Shown here in pieces: positions 25,345-34,444 of a DNA stretch of 64,000 bases. Within the stretch, counting starts at the first letter, position 1; each line of letters opens with the position of its first letter. The notes beneath the pieces are model-generated. The model was given only the letters and a program-made list of their open reading frames with translations. It made no database searches and had not been told where the DNA came from. Position numbers and translations under genes: made by a program. Source of the DNA: Burkholderia sp. Bp8992 (GTDB taxonomy: Bacteria; Pseudomonadota; Gammaproteobacteria; Burkholderiales; Burkholderiaceae); contig NZ_QTQI01000029.1 in assembly GCF_003853705.1 (NCBI RefSeq), forward strand, positions 33,875 through 97,874. The letters run 5' to 3'.

Positions 25345-26069
25345 GCATGATCGAATTCCAGAACGTGTCGAAGAGCTTCGGCCACGTACCGGTGCTGAAG
25401 CATATCGACCTGAAGATCGACGCGGGCGAGGTGGTCGTCGTGATCGGTCCGTCGGGCTCGGGCAAGTCGACGATGTTGCGCTGTATCAACGCGCTCGAGA
25501 AAATCACGGGCGGCGAGCTGCTCGTCGACGGCCAGAGCGTGCGCGGCAACGCGACGACGATCCGCAACATCCGGCTCGAGGCCGGCATGGTGTTCCAGCA
25601 ATTCAACCTGTTTCCGCAAATGACCGCGCTCGAGAACGTGATGTTCGGGCCGATGCAGGTGCGCGGTGCGTCGCGCGCCGAAGCACGCGACCAGGCGATG
25701 GCGCTGCTCGACAAGGTCGGCCTCGAATCGCGCGCGAATCATTATCCGTCGGAGCTGTCGGGCGGCCAGCAGCAGCGCGTCGCGATCGCGCGAGCGCTCG
25801 CGATCCGGCCGCGGCTGATGCTGTTCGACGAGCCGACGTCGGCACTCGATCCGGAGTTGCGTCACGAAGTGCTGAAAGTGATGCAGGATCTCGCGACCGA
25901 AGGCATGACGATGATCGTCGTCACGCACGAGATCGGCTTCGCGAAACGGGTCGGTACGCGGCTGCTGTTCATGGATCAGGGCGGCATTGCCGAGGACGGC
26001 CATCCGGTCGACCTGATCGACCGGCCGCCGACGCCGCGCCTGAAGGAATTCCTGAAACACGTCTCCTGA
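25341..26069 (+). CDS. Polar amino-acid ABC transporter, ATPase
   Basis: This 242-residue ABC ATPase of the GlnQ/HisP type has Walker [10 protein letters not shown] (about 33-41), the Q loop VFQQFNLFP, signature LSGGQQQR, Walker [14 protein letters not shown] and the switch His in VTHE. It powers the importer with the binding protein and permease encoded just upstream. It is translationally coupled to the permease by an ATGA overlap. The next gene begins 20 bases downstream. Confidence 0.92.
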   Translation: MSMIEFQNVSKSFGHVPVLKHIDLKIDAGEVVVVIGPSGSGKSTMLRCINALEKITGGELLVDGQSVRGNATTIRNIRLEAGMVFQQFNLFPQMTALENVMFGPMQVRGASRAEARDQAMALLDKVGLESRANHYPSELSGGQQQRVAIARALAIRPRLMLFDEPTSALDPELRHEVLKVMQDLATEGMTMIVVTHEIGFAKRVGTRLLFMDQGGIAEDGHPVDLIDRPPTPRLKEFLKHVS

Positions 26070-26089
26070 ACGGAACCGAACCCGCCGAC

Positions 26090-27139
26090 ATGCCGCTTTC
26101 CCTTTCTCCCGTCATCGCCGGTGCGCCGTTCGACATCGGCGTGCGCCTCGGCGAGCTTGCCCGCCCCGTATTCGACGCGTACATGCAGCAGAGCAGCGCA
26201 TGGCAGGCCGTGCGCCGCTGGCGCGGCCATCCGTTCGTCGCCGCGCTGCGGCAGGCCGCGCTGGCCGCGTACCCCGATCTCGTCGCGGAACTGGACGGAA
26301 TCGCGGCGGGCGTCGGCTGGCCGGCCGAGGACATCTTTTTGTGGAACTGCCGCGGCGAGTTGATCCACAACGCGCCGGACGGCTGCACGACGCTTGCCGC
26401 GCGCGATGCGAACGGCACGCGCTGGATCGCGCACAACGAGGACGGCGATCCGTTCCTGCGCGAGCGTTGCCTGCTCGTCGACGTGCAGCCGGCGGGCAAG
26501 CCGGGCTTCATCAGTTTCTATTACCCCGGTTCGCTGCCGGGCCATACGTTCGCCGCGAATCACGCGGGCATCGCGCAGGCGATCAACAACCTGCGGATCC
26601 GTACGCCGGCGCCGGGCGTGCCGCGCATGATCCTCGCGCGTGCGGTGCTCGACGCGACGTCGCTCGACGCGGCCGCCGACGTGCTGCGCGTGCATGCGCG
26701 AGCGAGCGGTTTTCATCACACGCTCGGCGCGACCGGCGATGAGCGCTTGCTGAGCATCGAGGCGAGCGTCGCGCGCTGTTCGGTCGTCGACGTCGCGCAC
26801 CTCAGCGGGCACGCGAATCATCTCGTGCATCCCGGTTGCGAGGCGGAAGCGCAGATCGTCACGCAATCGTCGGCCGACCGCCAGCGCCGCGTCGACGCGT
26901 TGACGCCCGGCATCGACACGGTCGACGCAGCCGCGCTGCTGCGCGTGCTCGGCGATCGCGCGCCCGAAGGGCTGCCGATCTATCGCGACGATCCGGCCGA
27001 TCCCGACGACGAGAACACGCTCGCGACCGCGGTGTTCGAGATTCATGACACCGCGATCGATTTCACCGTCCATCAACACGGCACGCAGCGTTTCGCGACG
27101 CGCATCGTGCCGACCGGACGCGCGCACGACGCGTCCTGA
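26090..27139 (+). CDS. C45-family acyltransferase/amidohydrolase (penicillin-acyltransferase-like)
   Basis: This 349-residue Ntn-hydrolase of peptidase family C45 has the likely autocatalytic site at Gly98-Cys99 in DGCTTLAARD, where cleavage would free Cys99 as nucleophile. The pro-segment motifs FVAALRQAALAAYPDLVAELDG and EDIFLWNCRGE and the later WIAHNEDGDPF match the family. Members transfer or remove acyl groups from amines, amino acids or beta-lactam nuclei. It sits in an operon with an amino-acid importer and an aminotransferase, which suggests hydrolysis of an imported N-acyl amino acid or amide. The substrate is unknown. Confidence 0.75.
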   Translation: MPLSLSPVIAGAPFDIGVRLGELARPVFDAYMQQSSAWQAVRRWRGHPFVAALRQAALAAYPDLVAELDGIAAGVGWPAEDIFLWNCRGELIHNAPDGCTTLAARDANGTRWIAHNEDGDPFLRERCLLVDVQPAGKPGFISFYYPGSLPGHTFAANHAGIAQAINNLRIRTPAPGVPRMILARAVLDATSLDAAADVLRVHARASGFHHTLGATGDERLLSIEASVARCSVVDVAHLSGHANHLVHPGCEAEAQIVTQSSADRQRRVDALTPGIDTVDAAALLRVLGDRAPEGLPIYRDDPADPDDENTLATAVFEIHDTAIDFTVHQHGTQRFATRIVPTGRAHDAS

Positions 27140-27154
27140 TCCATGAGGCAACGC

Positions 27155-28489
27155 ATGACGACCGTTTTCCATCGCGCCCCGCGCGCCACCTTGCCCGTCG
27201 CCGTCGCAGGCGACGGCATCGAGATCGTCGATTCGACCGGCAAACGCTATATCGACGCGTGCGGCGGTGCGGCCGTGTCGTGTCTCGGCCACAGCAACCA
27301 GCGCGTGATCGATGCGATCAAGCGGCAGGCGCAGCAACTGGCGTATGCACATACGTCGTTCTTCACGACCGACGTGGCCGAGGAACTGGCCGACCGGCTC
27401 GTCGACGCCGCGCCGGCCGGCCTCGAGCACGTGTACTTCGTGTCGGGCGGCTCCGAGGCGATCGAGGCCGCGCTGAAGCTCGCGCGCCAGTATTTCGTCG
27501 AGAAGGGCGAGCCGCAGCGCCGGCATTTCATCGCGCGGCGGCAGAGCTATCATGGCAACACGCTCGGCGCACTTGCGATCGGCGGCAATGCCTGGCGGCG
27601 CGAGCCGTTCCTGCCGCTGCTGATCGAAGCGCACCACGTGAGCCCGTGCTATGCGTATCGCGACCAGCAGGCGGGCGAAACCGACGAGGCGTATGCGCAG
27701 CGCCTCGCGGACGAGCTCGAACGGAAGATCGTCGAACTCGGCGCGGAAAGCGTCGCGGCGTTCGTCGCGGAGACGGTTGTGGGCGCAACGGCCGGCGCGG
27801 TGCCGCCGGTGCGCACGTACCTGAAGAAGATTCGCGCGGTGTGCGACAAGTACGGCGTGCTGCTGATCCTCGACGAGATCATGTCAGGGATGGGGCGTAC
27901 GGGTTATCTGTACGCGTGCGAAGAAGACGACGTCGCGCCCGACCTGCTGACGATCGCGAAAGGCCTCGGCGCAGGCTACCAGCCGATCGGCGCGACGCTC
28001 GTCAGCGACCGCATCTACCGGACGATCGTCGACGGCTCGGGTTTCTTCCAGCATGGCCATACGTATCTTGGCCATGCGACTGCGTGTGCGGCCGCGCTGG
28101 AAGTACAGCGCGTGATCGCCGAAGAGAAGCTGCTCGACAACGTGAAGGCGCGCGGCGAGCAACTGCGTGCATCGTTGCGCGAGCACTACGGCGCGCATCC
28201 GCATGTCGGCGATGTGCGCGGCCGCGGGCTGTTCGTCGGCGTCGAACTCGTGCGCGATCGCGAGACCAAGGCGACGTTCGATCCCGCGCTGAAGCTGCAT
28301 GCAGCGGTCAAGCGCGAAGCGATGCAGCGCGGGCTGATGGTGTATCCGATGGGCGGCACGATCGACGGCGTCCACGGCGATCACATCCTGATTGCGCCGC
28401 CGTTCATCAGCACCGCGCAGCAGATCGACACGATCGTCGAGCGGCTGTCCGGCGCGATCGGCGCGGCGCTCGCGTCGGCCGGCGCGTGA
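27155..28489 (+). CDS. Class III PLP aminotransferase
   Basis: This 444-residue aminotransferase belongs to the omega-amino acid/4-aminobutyrate type. PLP sites visible are SGGSEAIEAALKLARQYF, ILDEIMSGMGRTGYL and the Schiff-base lysine in TIAKGLGAGYQPIGA. C-terminal VRGRGLFVGVELV and APPFISTAQQID are typical. It transfers a terminal amino group to pyruvate or 2-oxoglutarate. ATG 27155 is preferred over ATG 27143 because GAGG lies 8 bases before it. Genes on both sides belong to the same presumed catabolic operon; the amine substrate is unknown. Confidence 0.85.
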   Translation: MTTVFHRAPRATLPVAVAGDGIEIVDSTGKRYIDACGGAAVSCLGHSNQRVIDAIKRQAQQLAYAHTSFFTTDVAEELADRLVDAAPAGLEHVYFVSGGSEAIEAALKLARQYFVEKGEPQRRHFIARRQSYHGNTLGALAIGGNAWRREPFLPLLIEAHHVSPCYAYRDQQAGETDEAYAQRLADELERKIVELGAESVAAFVAETVVGATAGAVPPVRTYLKKIRAVCDKYGVLLILDEIMSGMGRTGYLYACEEDDVAPDLLTIAKGLGAGYQPIGATLVSDRIYRTIVDGSGFFQHGHTYLGHATACAAALEVQRVIAEEKLLDNVKARGEQLRASLREHYGAHPHVGDVRGRGLFVGVELVRDRETKATFDPALKLHAAVKREAMQRGLMVYPMGGTIDGVHGDHILIAPPFISTAQQIDTIVERLSGAIGAALASAGA

Positions 28490-28505
28490 ACCCCGACCTC
28501 ACTGC

Positions 28506-29069
28506 ATGCTCACCATGACAAACAGACTGCCACCGTTCGATCCCGCATCGGCCACCGATGAACAGAAGGCCGTGCTGGCCGACATCCTCAGCGGCCCGCG
28601 CGGCAACCTGAACGGGCCGTTTCTCGGCTGGATCGCGAGCCCCGAGCTGGCCCAGCACGCGCAGAAGCTCGGCGCGTTCTGCCGCTATCGCACGGGCCTG
28701 CCGCTGCGGCTGTCGGAGCTCGCGATCCTCGTGACGGCCGCGCGCTGGCGCTCACAGGCCGAGTGGCACATCCATCATCCGATCGCGCTCGACGCAGGCG
28801 TGCCGGCCGCGACGGCCGACGCGATCCGGCTCGGCGTCGCGCCCGCATTCGAATCGGACGACGATGCGCTGATCCATGCGTTCGCGAGCGAGTTGTACGA
28901 CACGCGCCGCGTGAGCGATGCGACGTTCGCGCGTGCGCAGGCACGCTTCGGCCACGAGACCGTCGTGAACCTCGTTGCGCTGCTCGGCTATTACGCGCTC
29001 GTCGCGATGACGCTGAACACGTTCGGCATGCGTGCGGACGGACAAACTGATTTGCCGTTTCCGGAGTGA
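28506..29069 (+). CDS. Carboxymuconolactone-decarboxylase-like protein
   Basis: This 187-residue all-helical protein shows the CMD-family core LRLSELAILVTAARWRSQ, AEWHIHHPIALDAGV and ALLGYYALVAMTLNTFG. The AhpD-type CxxC is absent, so a peroxidase-reductase role is unlikely. It is closer to the gamma-carboxymuconolactone decarboxylase branch, in which a histidine of the EWHIHH stretch would be important. Its function in an amino-acid operon is unclear. ATG 28506 or ATG 28515 are both possible; it starts 16 bases after the aminotransferase stop and is probably the last gene. Confidence 0.75.
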   Translation: MLTMTNRLPPFDPASATDEQKAVLADILSGPRGNLNGPFLGWIASPELAQHAQKLGAFCRYRTGLPLRLSELAILVTAARWRSQAEWHIHHPIALDAGVPAATADAIRLGVAPAFESDDDALIHAFASELYDTRRVSDATFARAQARFGHETVVNLVALLGYYALVAMTLNTFGMRADGQTDLPFPE

Positions 29070-29229
29070 CGATTGTGCGTTGATCGTGCCGGAACCGGGG
29101 TGGCGAACCGTCCGACGAATGCCCGCCGACGTGTTGCCGTCAGCAATGCAACCAAATGTATTCGTACGAGATCAACGCGCATTGGCCGCGTATGATGGCT
29201 TGTTCACATCGATAGGTCGGTGAGCAAGC

Positions 29230-30012
29230 ATGACGAGTACCCGTAAAACCATGATGATTGCCGGCGGGCTCCTGGTAGCCGCGGCCGGCACTGCCTACGT
29301 GATGCTTCTGCGCGCGGACCACCGTGCGATCGAAGACGCCGGTATCGGCGATTCGGCCGCACCGGTTGCCGCGGCGCCCGCGAGCAACGATCACGCGGTG
29401 CAGGGCGCAATCGCGCCGCCGGCACCGGCCGCCGCGACGGCGCCGAAGCAGGCGGCTGCCGCGCCGCCTCCCGCACCAACCGCACCCACGCCCGCGCCGG
29501 CCGCAACCGCGCGCGTCGACGCCGCGCCTGCGCCGGTTCCGGTCGTCAGCGACAAGCCGCAACCGGTGACGAAGCCGGCCGCGCCGCCGCCGAAGGTCAA
29601 CGTCGTGACGGTGGAGGCGCAGGATTCGACCCCACCAGCGCCCGCTCCGGCACCGGCTGCCAAATCCGCTCAATCGACTGCGCCCGCGCAGGTCACGCAA
29701 CGGGCGCCGCGCAAGCGCGATGGCCTCGAACGCCACGCAGCCGCCGCGCCGCCGACTGCGACGAAATCCGAAACGCCGGAGACGGCCGCGCTCGTCAGGG
29801 AATCGGCGAAGCTCGATCCGTCGTTGCCGCCCCCGTCGATGTCATCGGTGTCGTCGATGCCGACGAGCACCGGTTCGTATCGGCAGGGCGGTTCGTCGTC
29901 CGGCGCGAATCCGGTGGCGGCCGCGATGACCGAGCAACTGGTCAGGCAGTCGAGCAGTTTCAAGTCGACGGCGCCCGCGCCGGCGGACGGCGGCCCGAGC
30001 GCGACCAAGTAA
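29230..30012 (+). CDS. Pro/Ala-rich membrane-anchored protein, unknown
   Basis: This 260-residue protein has an N-terminal membrane helix (about 9-27) followed by a long disordered stretch rich in Ala and Pro (about 40-160) and a Ser-rich C-terminal part. No catalytic motif is recognisable. It looks like a single-pass inner-membrane protein with a periplasmic extension of low complexity, similar in composition to TonB-like linkers but without the TonB C-terminal fold. The 160 bases before it hold its promoter. The terminator of ahpF lies just beyond its stop. Confidence 0.6.
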   Translation: MTSTRKTMMIAGGLLVAAAGTAYVMLLRADHRAIEDAGIGDSAAPVAAAPASNDHAVQGAIAPPAPAAATAPKQAAAAPPPAPTAPTPAPAATARVDAAPAPVPVVSDKPQPVTKPAAPPPKVNVVTVEAQDSTPPAPAPAPAAKSAQSTAPAQVTQRAPRKRDGLERHAAAAPPTATKSETPETAALVRESAKLDPSLPPPSMSSVSSMPTSTGSYRQGGSSSGANPVAAAMTEQLVRQSSSFKSTAPAPADGGPSATK

Positions 30013-30030
30013 CCGCGCACGCCTTCGGCA

Positions 30031-30069
30031 TAAAAAGGGCCCCGCATGCCGACCAAAGCATGCGGGGCC
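30031..30069 (-). terminator. Strong rho-independent terminator of ahpF
   Basis: GGCCCCGCATGC (30038-30049) pairs perfectly with GCATGCGGGGCC (30058-30069) over an 8-base loop. On the minus strand the stem is followed by CTTTTTA, a U-run. It ends ahpF and may also stop transcription from the other side. Confidence 0.85.
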
Positions 30070-30107
30070 AAGAGAGACAAACTTTGATGTCTGCGGGCTG
30101 ACGTCCG

Positions 30108-31706
30108 TTATGCGGCAACCGCTTCTTCGGCCTGCGGTTGCGCCGCGGCGACCGGCGCCACGTCCTGACGGATCAGGTGGTCGAACGCGCCGAGCGATGC
30201 CTTCGCGCCTTCACCCACGGCGATCACGATCTGCTTGAACGGCACCGTCGTCACGTCGCCGGCGGCAAACACGCCCGGCACCGACGTCGCGCCGCGCGCA
30301 TCGACGACGATCTCGCCGTGCTTCGACAGTTCGATCGTGCCTTTCAACCATTCGGTGTTCGGCACGAGCCCGATCTGCACGAACACGCCTTCGAGGTCGA
30401 TGCGCTGCGTGTCGCCCGAGCGCAGATCCTTGTAGACGAGCCCGTTCAGCTTGCTGCCGTCGCCGGTCAGCTCGGTCGTCTGCGCCTGCGTCACGATCGT
30501 CACGTTCGGCAGGCTGCGCAGCTTGCGCTGCAGCACTTCGTCCGCGCGCAGCTGCGCGCCGTATTCGATCAGCGTGACGGCCTTCACGATGCCGGCGAGG
30601 TCGATCGCGGCCTCGACGCCCGAGTTGCCGCCGCCGACCACCGCCACCCGCTTGCCCTTGAACAGCGGGCCGTCGCAGTGCGGGCAGTACGCGACCCCGC
30701 GGTTGCGGTATTCGCGCTCGCCCGGCACGTTGATTTCGCGCCAGCGCGCGCCGGTCGCGAGCACGATCGTCTTCGCCTTCAGCACCGCGCCGTTTGCGAG
30801 GCGGATCTGGTGCACGTCGCCCGGAATCAGCGCATCGGCGCGCTGCACGTCCATGATGTCGACGTCGTACTGCTTCACGTGCTGCTCGAGTGCCGTCGCG
30901 AACTTCGGCCCTTCGGTTTCCTGCACCGAGACGAAGTTCTCGATTGCCATCGTGTCGAGCACCTGGCCGCCGAAACGCTCGGCGACGACGCCCGTCGCGA
31001 TGCCCTTGCGGGCCGAGTAGATGGCGGCTGCCGCGCCTGCCGGGCCGCCGCCGACGATCAGCGTGTCGAACACCGGCTTGTTTTCGAGCGATTTCGCCGC
31101 GCGTTCGCCGGCGCCCGTGTCGAGCTTCGCGAGGATTTCCTTCACGCTGCTGCGGCCCTGGCCGAACGAGGCGCCGTTCAGGAACATCGTCGGCACGGCC
31201 ATGATCTGGCGCGACTCGACTTCATCCTGGAACAGCGCGCCGTCGATCGCGACGTGGCGGATGCGCGGGTTGATCAGCGACATCACGTTCAGCGCCTGCA
31301 CGACTTCCGGGCAGTTCTGGCACGACAGCGAGAAGAACGTCTCGAACGCGTAGTCGCCGTCGAGCGCGCGGATCTGTTCGATCACGTCGTCGTCGAGCTT
31401 GATCGGGTGGCCGCCCGTCTGCAGCAATGCGAGCACGAGCGACGTGAATTCATGGCCCATCGGGATGCCGGCGAAGCGGATGCCGGCCGGCTTGCCGGGC
31501 TCGCCGATCGAGAATGACGGCTTGCGCTCGGCGTCGTCGCGGCGTTCGGTCACGGTCACGCGATCCGTCAGCGACGCAATCTCGTTCAGCAGCGCCAGCA
31601 GTTCCTGCGATTTCGCGCTGTCGTCGAGCGAGGCGACGAGTTCGATCGGGCGCGTGATTTTTTCGAGGTACGCTTTGAGTTGGTTCTTGAGATTGGCGTC
31701 GAGCAT
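30108..31706 (-). CDS. ahpF: Alkyl hydroperoxide reductase subunit F
   Basis: This 532-residue flavoprotein passes electrons from NADH to AhpC. The N-terminal double thioredoxin fold holds Cys129 and Cys132 (SCQNCPE), the same positions as in E. coli. The FAD site is [17 protein letters not shown]. The second redox pair is in [11 protein letters not shown], and the NADH site is in [20 protein letters not shown] 31706 (MLDANLKNQ) is the family-like start; an upstream ATG would add 13 unlike residues. It lies 117 bases downstream of ahpC on the same strand. Confidence 0.95.
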   Translation of the reverse strand: MLDANLKNQLKAYLEKITRPIELVASLDDSAKSQELLALLNEIASLTDRVTVTERRDDAERKPSFSIGEPGKPAGIRFAGIPMGHEFTSLVLALLQTGGHPIKLDDDVIEQIRALDGDYAFETFFSLSCQNCPEVVQALNVMSLINPRIRHVAIDGALFQDEVESRQIMAVPTMFLNGASFGQGRSSVKEILAKLDTGAGERAAKSLENKPVFDTLIVGGGPAGAAAAIYSARKGIATGVVAERFGGQVLDTMAIENFVSVQETEGPKFATALEQHVKQYDVDIMDVQRADALIPGDVHQIRLANGAVLKAKTIVLATGARWREINVPGEREYRNRGVAYCPHCDGPLFKGKRVAVVGGGNSGVEAAIDLAGIVKAVTLIEYGAQLRADEVLQRKLRSLPNVTIVTQAQTTELTGDGSKLNGLVYKDLRSGDTQRIDLEGVFVQIGLVPNTEWLKGTIELSKHGEIVVDARGATSVPGVFAAGDVTTVPFKQIVIAVGEGAKASLGAFDHLIRQDVAPVAAAQPQAEEAVAA

Positions 31707-31823
31707 GGCGTTTCGGATTCCGTATTGATTATGCTGGTCGGGCACGTCGTGCCGGAGGAGGGTGCGGGCCGCGCTGCAGCGGCCCGCCGTCGCGCGCCTC
31801 GTGCGAGGCGCGCGGCGCGATCG

Positions 31824-32387
31824 TCAGATCTTGCCGATCAGGTCGAGCGACGGGGTAAGAGTTTCCGCACCCGGCGTCCACTTGGCCGGGCACACTTCAC
31901 CCGGGTGTGCCGCAATGTATTGCGCAGCCTGCACCTTGCGCAGCAGTTCGCCAGCGTCGCGGCCTATGCCGTTGTCGTGGATTTCGCACAGCTTGATCTC
32001 GCCTTCCGGGTTGATCACGAACGTGCCGCGCAGGGCCATCCCTTCTTCCTCGATCAGCACGTCGAAGTTGCGCGACAGCGTGAGCGTCGGGTCGCCGACC
32101 AGCGGGTACTTGATCTTGGCGATCGTGTCCGACGTGTCGTGCCATGCCTTGTGCGTGAAGTGCGTGTCGGTCGACACGCCGTAGATTTCGACACCCAGCT
32201 TCTGGAATTCCGCGTAACGGTCGGCGAGGTCGCCCAGCTCGGTCGGGCAGACGAACGTGAAGTCGGCCGGGTAGAACACGACGACGGACCACTTGCCCTT
32301 GAAGTTCTCTTCCGAGACGGGCACGAATTCGCCGTTGTGGTAAGCGGTTGCCTTGAACGGCTTGATTTGGGTGTTGATGATCGGCAT
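31824..32387 (-). CDS. ahpC: Alkyl hydroperoxide reductase subunit C (2-Cys peroxiredoxin)
   Basis: This 187-residue peroxiredoxin reduces organic and hydrogen peroxides. The peroxidatic Cys47 is in FTFVCPTEL and the resolving Cys166 in GEVCPAKW, as in typical 2-Cys AhpC. AhpF (encoded next on the same strand) reduces its disulfide. Length equals the E. coli enzyme. An OxyR site would be expected upstream; only partial ATAG/CTAT-like elements are seen near 32490, so regulation is not shown. Confidence 0.97.
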   Translation of the reverse strand: MPIINTQIKPFKATAYHNGEFVPVSEENFKGKWSVVVFYPADFTFVCPTELGDLADRYAEFQKLGVEIYGVSTDTHFTHKAWHDTSDTIAKIKYPLVGDPTLTLSRNFDVLIEEEGMALRGTFVINPEGEIKLCEIHDNGIGRDAGELLRKVQAAQYIAAHPGEVCPAKWTPGAETLTPSLDLIGKI

Positions 32388-32701
32388 CTGGAGAATTCCT
32401 TGTCTTCAGTGGTGAGTGGAGTGTTGTCAGTATCCGGGTTCACCCTGAATTTGGGAAATTGCTTGTTTCAATCCGGGGCATCAGGATTTTCTATCTGCTT
32501 CCGGCCCTTGATTGGGTGGGGCTTGGGAGGCGTTGATTGGGTAGCCGATGAATGCGGGTGAGAGCGGGGCAGTTTGGCGTGATGTGCCGGCGCGAATAGC
32601 TGGCACATTGCGTGCGCAGGATGGTCGTCTCGCGCGTTCGTATCAGGTGCTGCGGGAGGGCCGAGTTCCGCCGCATACAACGGCTCGGACTTAGAGCTGA
32701 C
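32388..32701. other. Intergenic region upstream of ahpC, downstream of vapC
   Basis: About 310 bases that contain the ahpC promoter. Open frames here lack family similarity and natural composition, and I do not accept them as genes. No clear promoter or OxyR operator could be fixed. Confidence 0.4.
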
Positions 32702-33067
32702 TCAGAGCTTGTAGGGCACGCGAACGCCGGGTTCGGTGGCAGGGAAGTCCTTCGTGTTGCGCGACACGAGCAGCAGACCGTTCACTTGTGCCGATGCCCA
32801 GACGATTGCATCGGGTAGGCGTATGCGCCGTTCCTTGCGGATTGTCACGGCGCGATTCGCAACCGAGCTGTCGAGTGCGATGACATCGAACGACGAGAGC
32901 CACGCGCGGATGGGTGCCTCGTCCTGTGCGGACGTGCCAACCAGGACCTCCATCCACGAGATCGTACTGATCGCCCGATAGTCGTAGCGGCCCAGTTCCG
33001 CACGAGCGGATTCCACACCGCCCAGATAGTCGATCAGGATGTTGGTGTCGAAGAGAGCTTTTACCAT
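32702..33067 (-). CDS. vapC: VapC-type PIN-domain toxin (putative ribonuclease)
   Basis: This 121-residue PIN-domain protein has the acidic active-site residues in LFDTNILIDYL (Asp7), SWMEVLVG (Glu around 40) and RLPDAIVWASAQ (Asp around 86), then the family ending SRNTKDFPA. VapC toxins cut tRNA or rRNA. Its start overlaps the end of the antitoxin gene by 7 bases, the usual coupling. It is full length for the family (about 120-140), unlike the truncated copy at 6763. Confidence 0.88.
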   Translation of the reverse strand: MVKALFDTNILIDYLGGVESARAELGRYDYRAISTISWMEVLVGTSAQDEAPIRAWLSSFDVIALDSSVANRAVTIRKERRIRLPDAIVWASAQVNGLLLVSRNTKDFPATEPGVRVPYKL

Positions 33068-33279
33068 TCCGAGCGCAGTTCTTCCTGATAGGTGAGCCCG
33101 TCGACCTTGCGATCTTTCCAGAGACCGAAGACGTCGTCGGCGAGCCGGTGCTTGTGCAGGGCAATATAGGCATCGATCGCGTCGCGGATGATTGCGGCGC
33201 GAGGACGGTGTTGAGTCTCAACGATGACGGCCAACTCGTCGAGTTGGCCGTCCGACAGATCGACCAGAATTCGGCTCAT
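33061..33279 (-). CDS. vapB: VapB-type antitoxin, ribbon-helix-helix
   Basis: This 72-residue protein begins with a ribbon-helix-helix DNA-binding domain (MSRILVDLSDGQLDELAVI, then RPRAAIIRDAIDAYIAL). A C-terminal toxin-binding tail ending WKDRKVDGLTYQEELRSEW follows. It should neutralise the VapC at 32702 and repress the operon. GGAGG lies 6 bases before its ATG. A 24-bp palindrome begins 11 bases upstream. Confidence 0.82.
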   Translation of the reverse strand: MSRILVDLSDGQLDELAVIVETQHRPRAAIIRDAIDAYIALHKHRLADDVFGLWKDRKVDGLTYQEELRSEW

Positions 33280-33290
33280 GATAGCCTCCG

Positions 33291-33314
33291 ATATATGATA
33301 TGCATATCATATAT
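33291..33314. promoter_or_regulatory. Perfect 24-bp palindrome, operator of vapBC
   Basis: Both arms of 12 bases (33291-33302, ATATATGATATG, and its exact complement to 33314) match without a mismatch or spacer. It is just upstream of the vapB start and AT-rich, which fits autorepression by the VapBC complex. It probably overlaps the promoter. Confidence 0.7.
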
Positions 33315-33369
33315 ACCTGATCATCTGCCCGCAAGGCGGTAGCAAGCTAATCGGCGCCGCGCACCGCGT

Positions 33370-34266
33370 TCAAATCCCCGCCATCTTCCGCAACCACGCC
33401 GCGAGCCGCCGCGCGCCGTCCGGCATGTCCGCGTCCTCGCGCGTGCACAGATAGTAATCGCGCCCGTCGTCGAGCGCATGATCGAAGAGCTTCACCAGTT
33501 CGCCGTTCGCCAGCTCGCGCTCGACCAGCGGCGCGCGCAGCAGCGCCGCGCCGAGATCCGCGCGCGCGGCGCTCAGTGTGAGCTGGCCATCCTCGAACAT
33601 CGGCCCCACCGCGTGCGACACGTGCCGCACGCCCGCGCCCTGCAGCCAGTTGACCCATGTGCTGCGGTCCTCGTCGTGCACGAGCGGCGCCCGCGCGAGG
33701 TCGGCCGGCGTGCGGAACGGCCCGTGGCGCTTCAGGAACGACGGACTGCACATCGGCACCATCGCGCCCGGCAGCAGCCGCTCGCAGCGGTAGCCCGGCC
33801 AGTCGCCGGTGCCGAAGCGGATCGACAGGTCCGACGCATCGCTCCGATAGTTGCGGTGATGCGCGTACAGCACCGTGACGTCGACGTCCGTGTTGTCGGC
33901 GAGGAACGCGTGGAGCCGCGGAATGAACCAGCCGATGCCGAGCAACGGGATCAGGCTGACGGTGATCTGCCGCAGCGACGAGCGATCGCGCACGAAGCGC
34001 GTCGCGCTGCGCAGCACCGAGAACGCCGCGCTGATCGAGCGGTAGTAGTCGCGCCCTTCGTCGGTGAGCGCGAGCAGCCGGCCCTCGCGTACCGTCAGCG
34101 GCGTCTGGATGAACGCTTCGAGCAGTTGCAGCTGATGGCTGACCGCCGACGGCGTGATGTCGAGTTCGCCCGCCGCCGCGGTGACCGACCCGAGACGCGC
34201 GAACGCTTCGAATGCACGCACCGCGCGCAGCGGCGGATCGTGCGGCAATTGTTCGATATTTTTCAT
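33370..34266 (-). CDS. LysR-family regulator, GcvA-like
   Basis: This 298-residue protein has its helix-turn-helix in LRAVRAFEAFARLGSVTAAA and PSAVSHQLQLLEAFIQ. The effector domain has DLSIRFGTGDWPGY and VPMCSPSFLKRHGP, typical of the GcvA subgroup. It is divergent from a group encoding a periplasmic binding protein, an ATC hydrolase and an N-carbamoyl amidohydrolase, so control of that group is likely. The ligand is unknown. Confidence 0.85.
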   Translation of the reverse strand: MKNIEQLPHDPPLRAVRAFEAFARLGSVTAAAGELDITPSAVSHQLQLLEAFIQTPLTVREGRLLALTDEGRDYYRSISAAFSVLRSATRFVRDRSSLRQITVSLIPLLGIGWFIPRLHAFLADNTDVDVTVLYAHHRNYRSDASDLSIRFGTGDWPGYRCERLLPGAMVPMCSPSFLKRHGPFRTPADLARAPLVHDEDRSTWVNWLQGAGVRHVSHAVGPMFEDGQLTLSAARADLGAALLRAPLVERELANGELVKLFDHALDDGRDYYLCTREDADMPDGARRLAAWLRKMAGI

Positions 34267-34444
34267 GTATCGAATTTTATAGAAAAGTCAGGGTAAGCGA
34301 CAACATCAAAATATGCTTTGTTTACAGGGTTGTGCGTTAATGTGTCGAGAACGGCATAAGCATCCAACAATTGGGTATTTGGGGTTTGGGTGCTGAATAT
34401 TTAATATTTTTCATGTTTGAATCCGATTCACCGATCTCTCGCAC
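34267..34444. promoter_or_regulatory. Divergent promoter region with AT dyad
   Basis: This AT-rich 178-base gap separates the LysR gene from the binding-protein gene. AATATT-T-AATATT (34396-34408) is a perfect 6-bp dyad 37 bases before the ATG at 34445 and could be an operator or overlap a -10 (TTTAATATT). Confidence 0.35.

Noticed and set aside
23869-26069. Naming the importer genes glnH, glnP and glnQ
   Set aside because: Family membership is clear, but the ligand cannot be fixed by sequence and the neighbours suggest a different substrate.
32468-32680. Small minus-strand gene upstream of ahpC
   Set aside because: Composition is rich in Pro and His, there is no ribosome site, and it lies in the expected ahpC promoter region.
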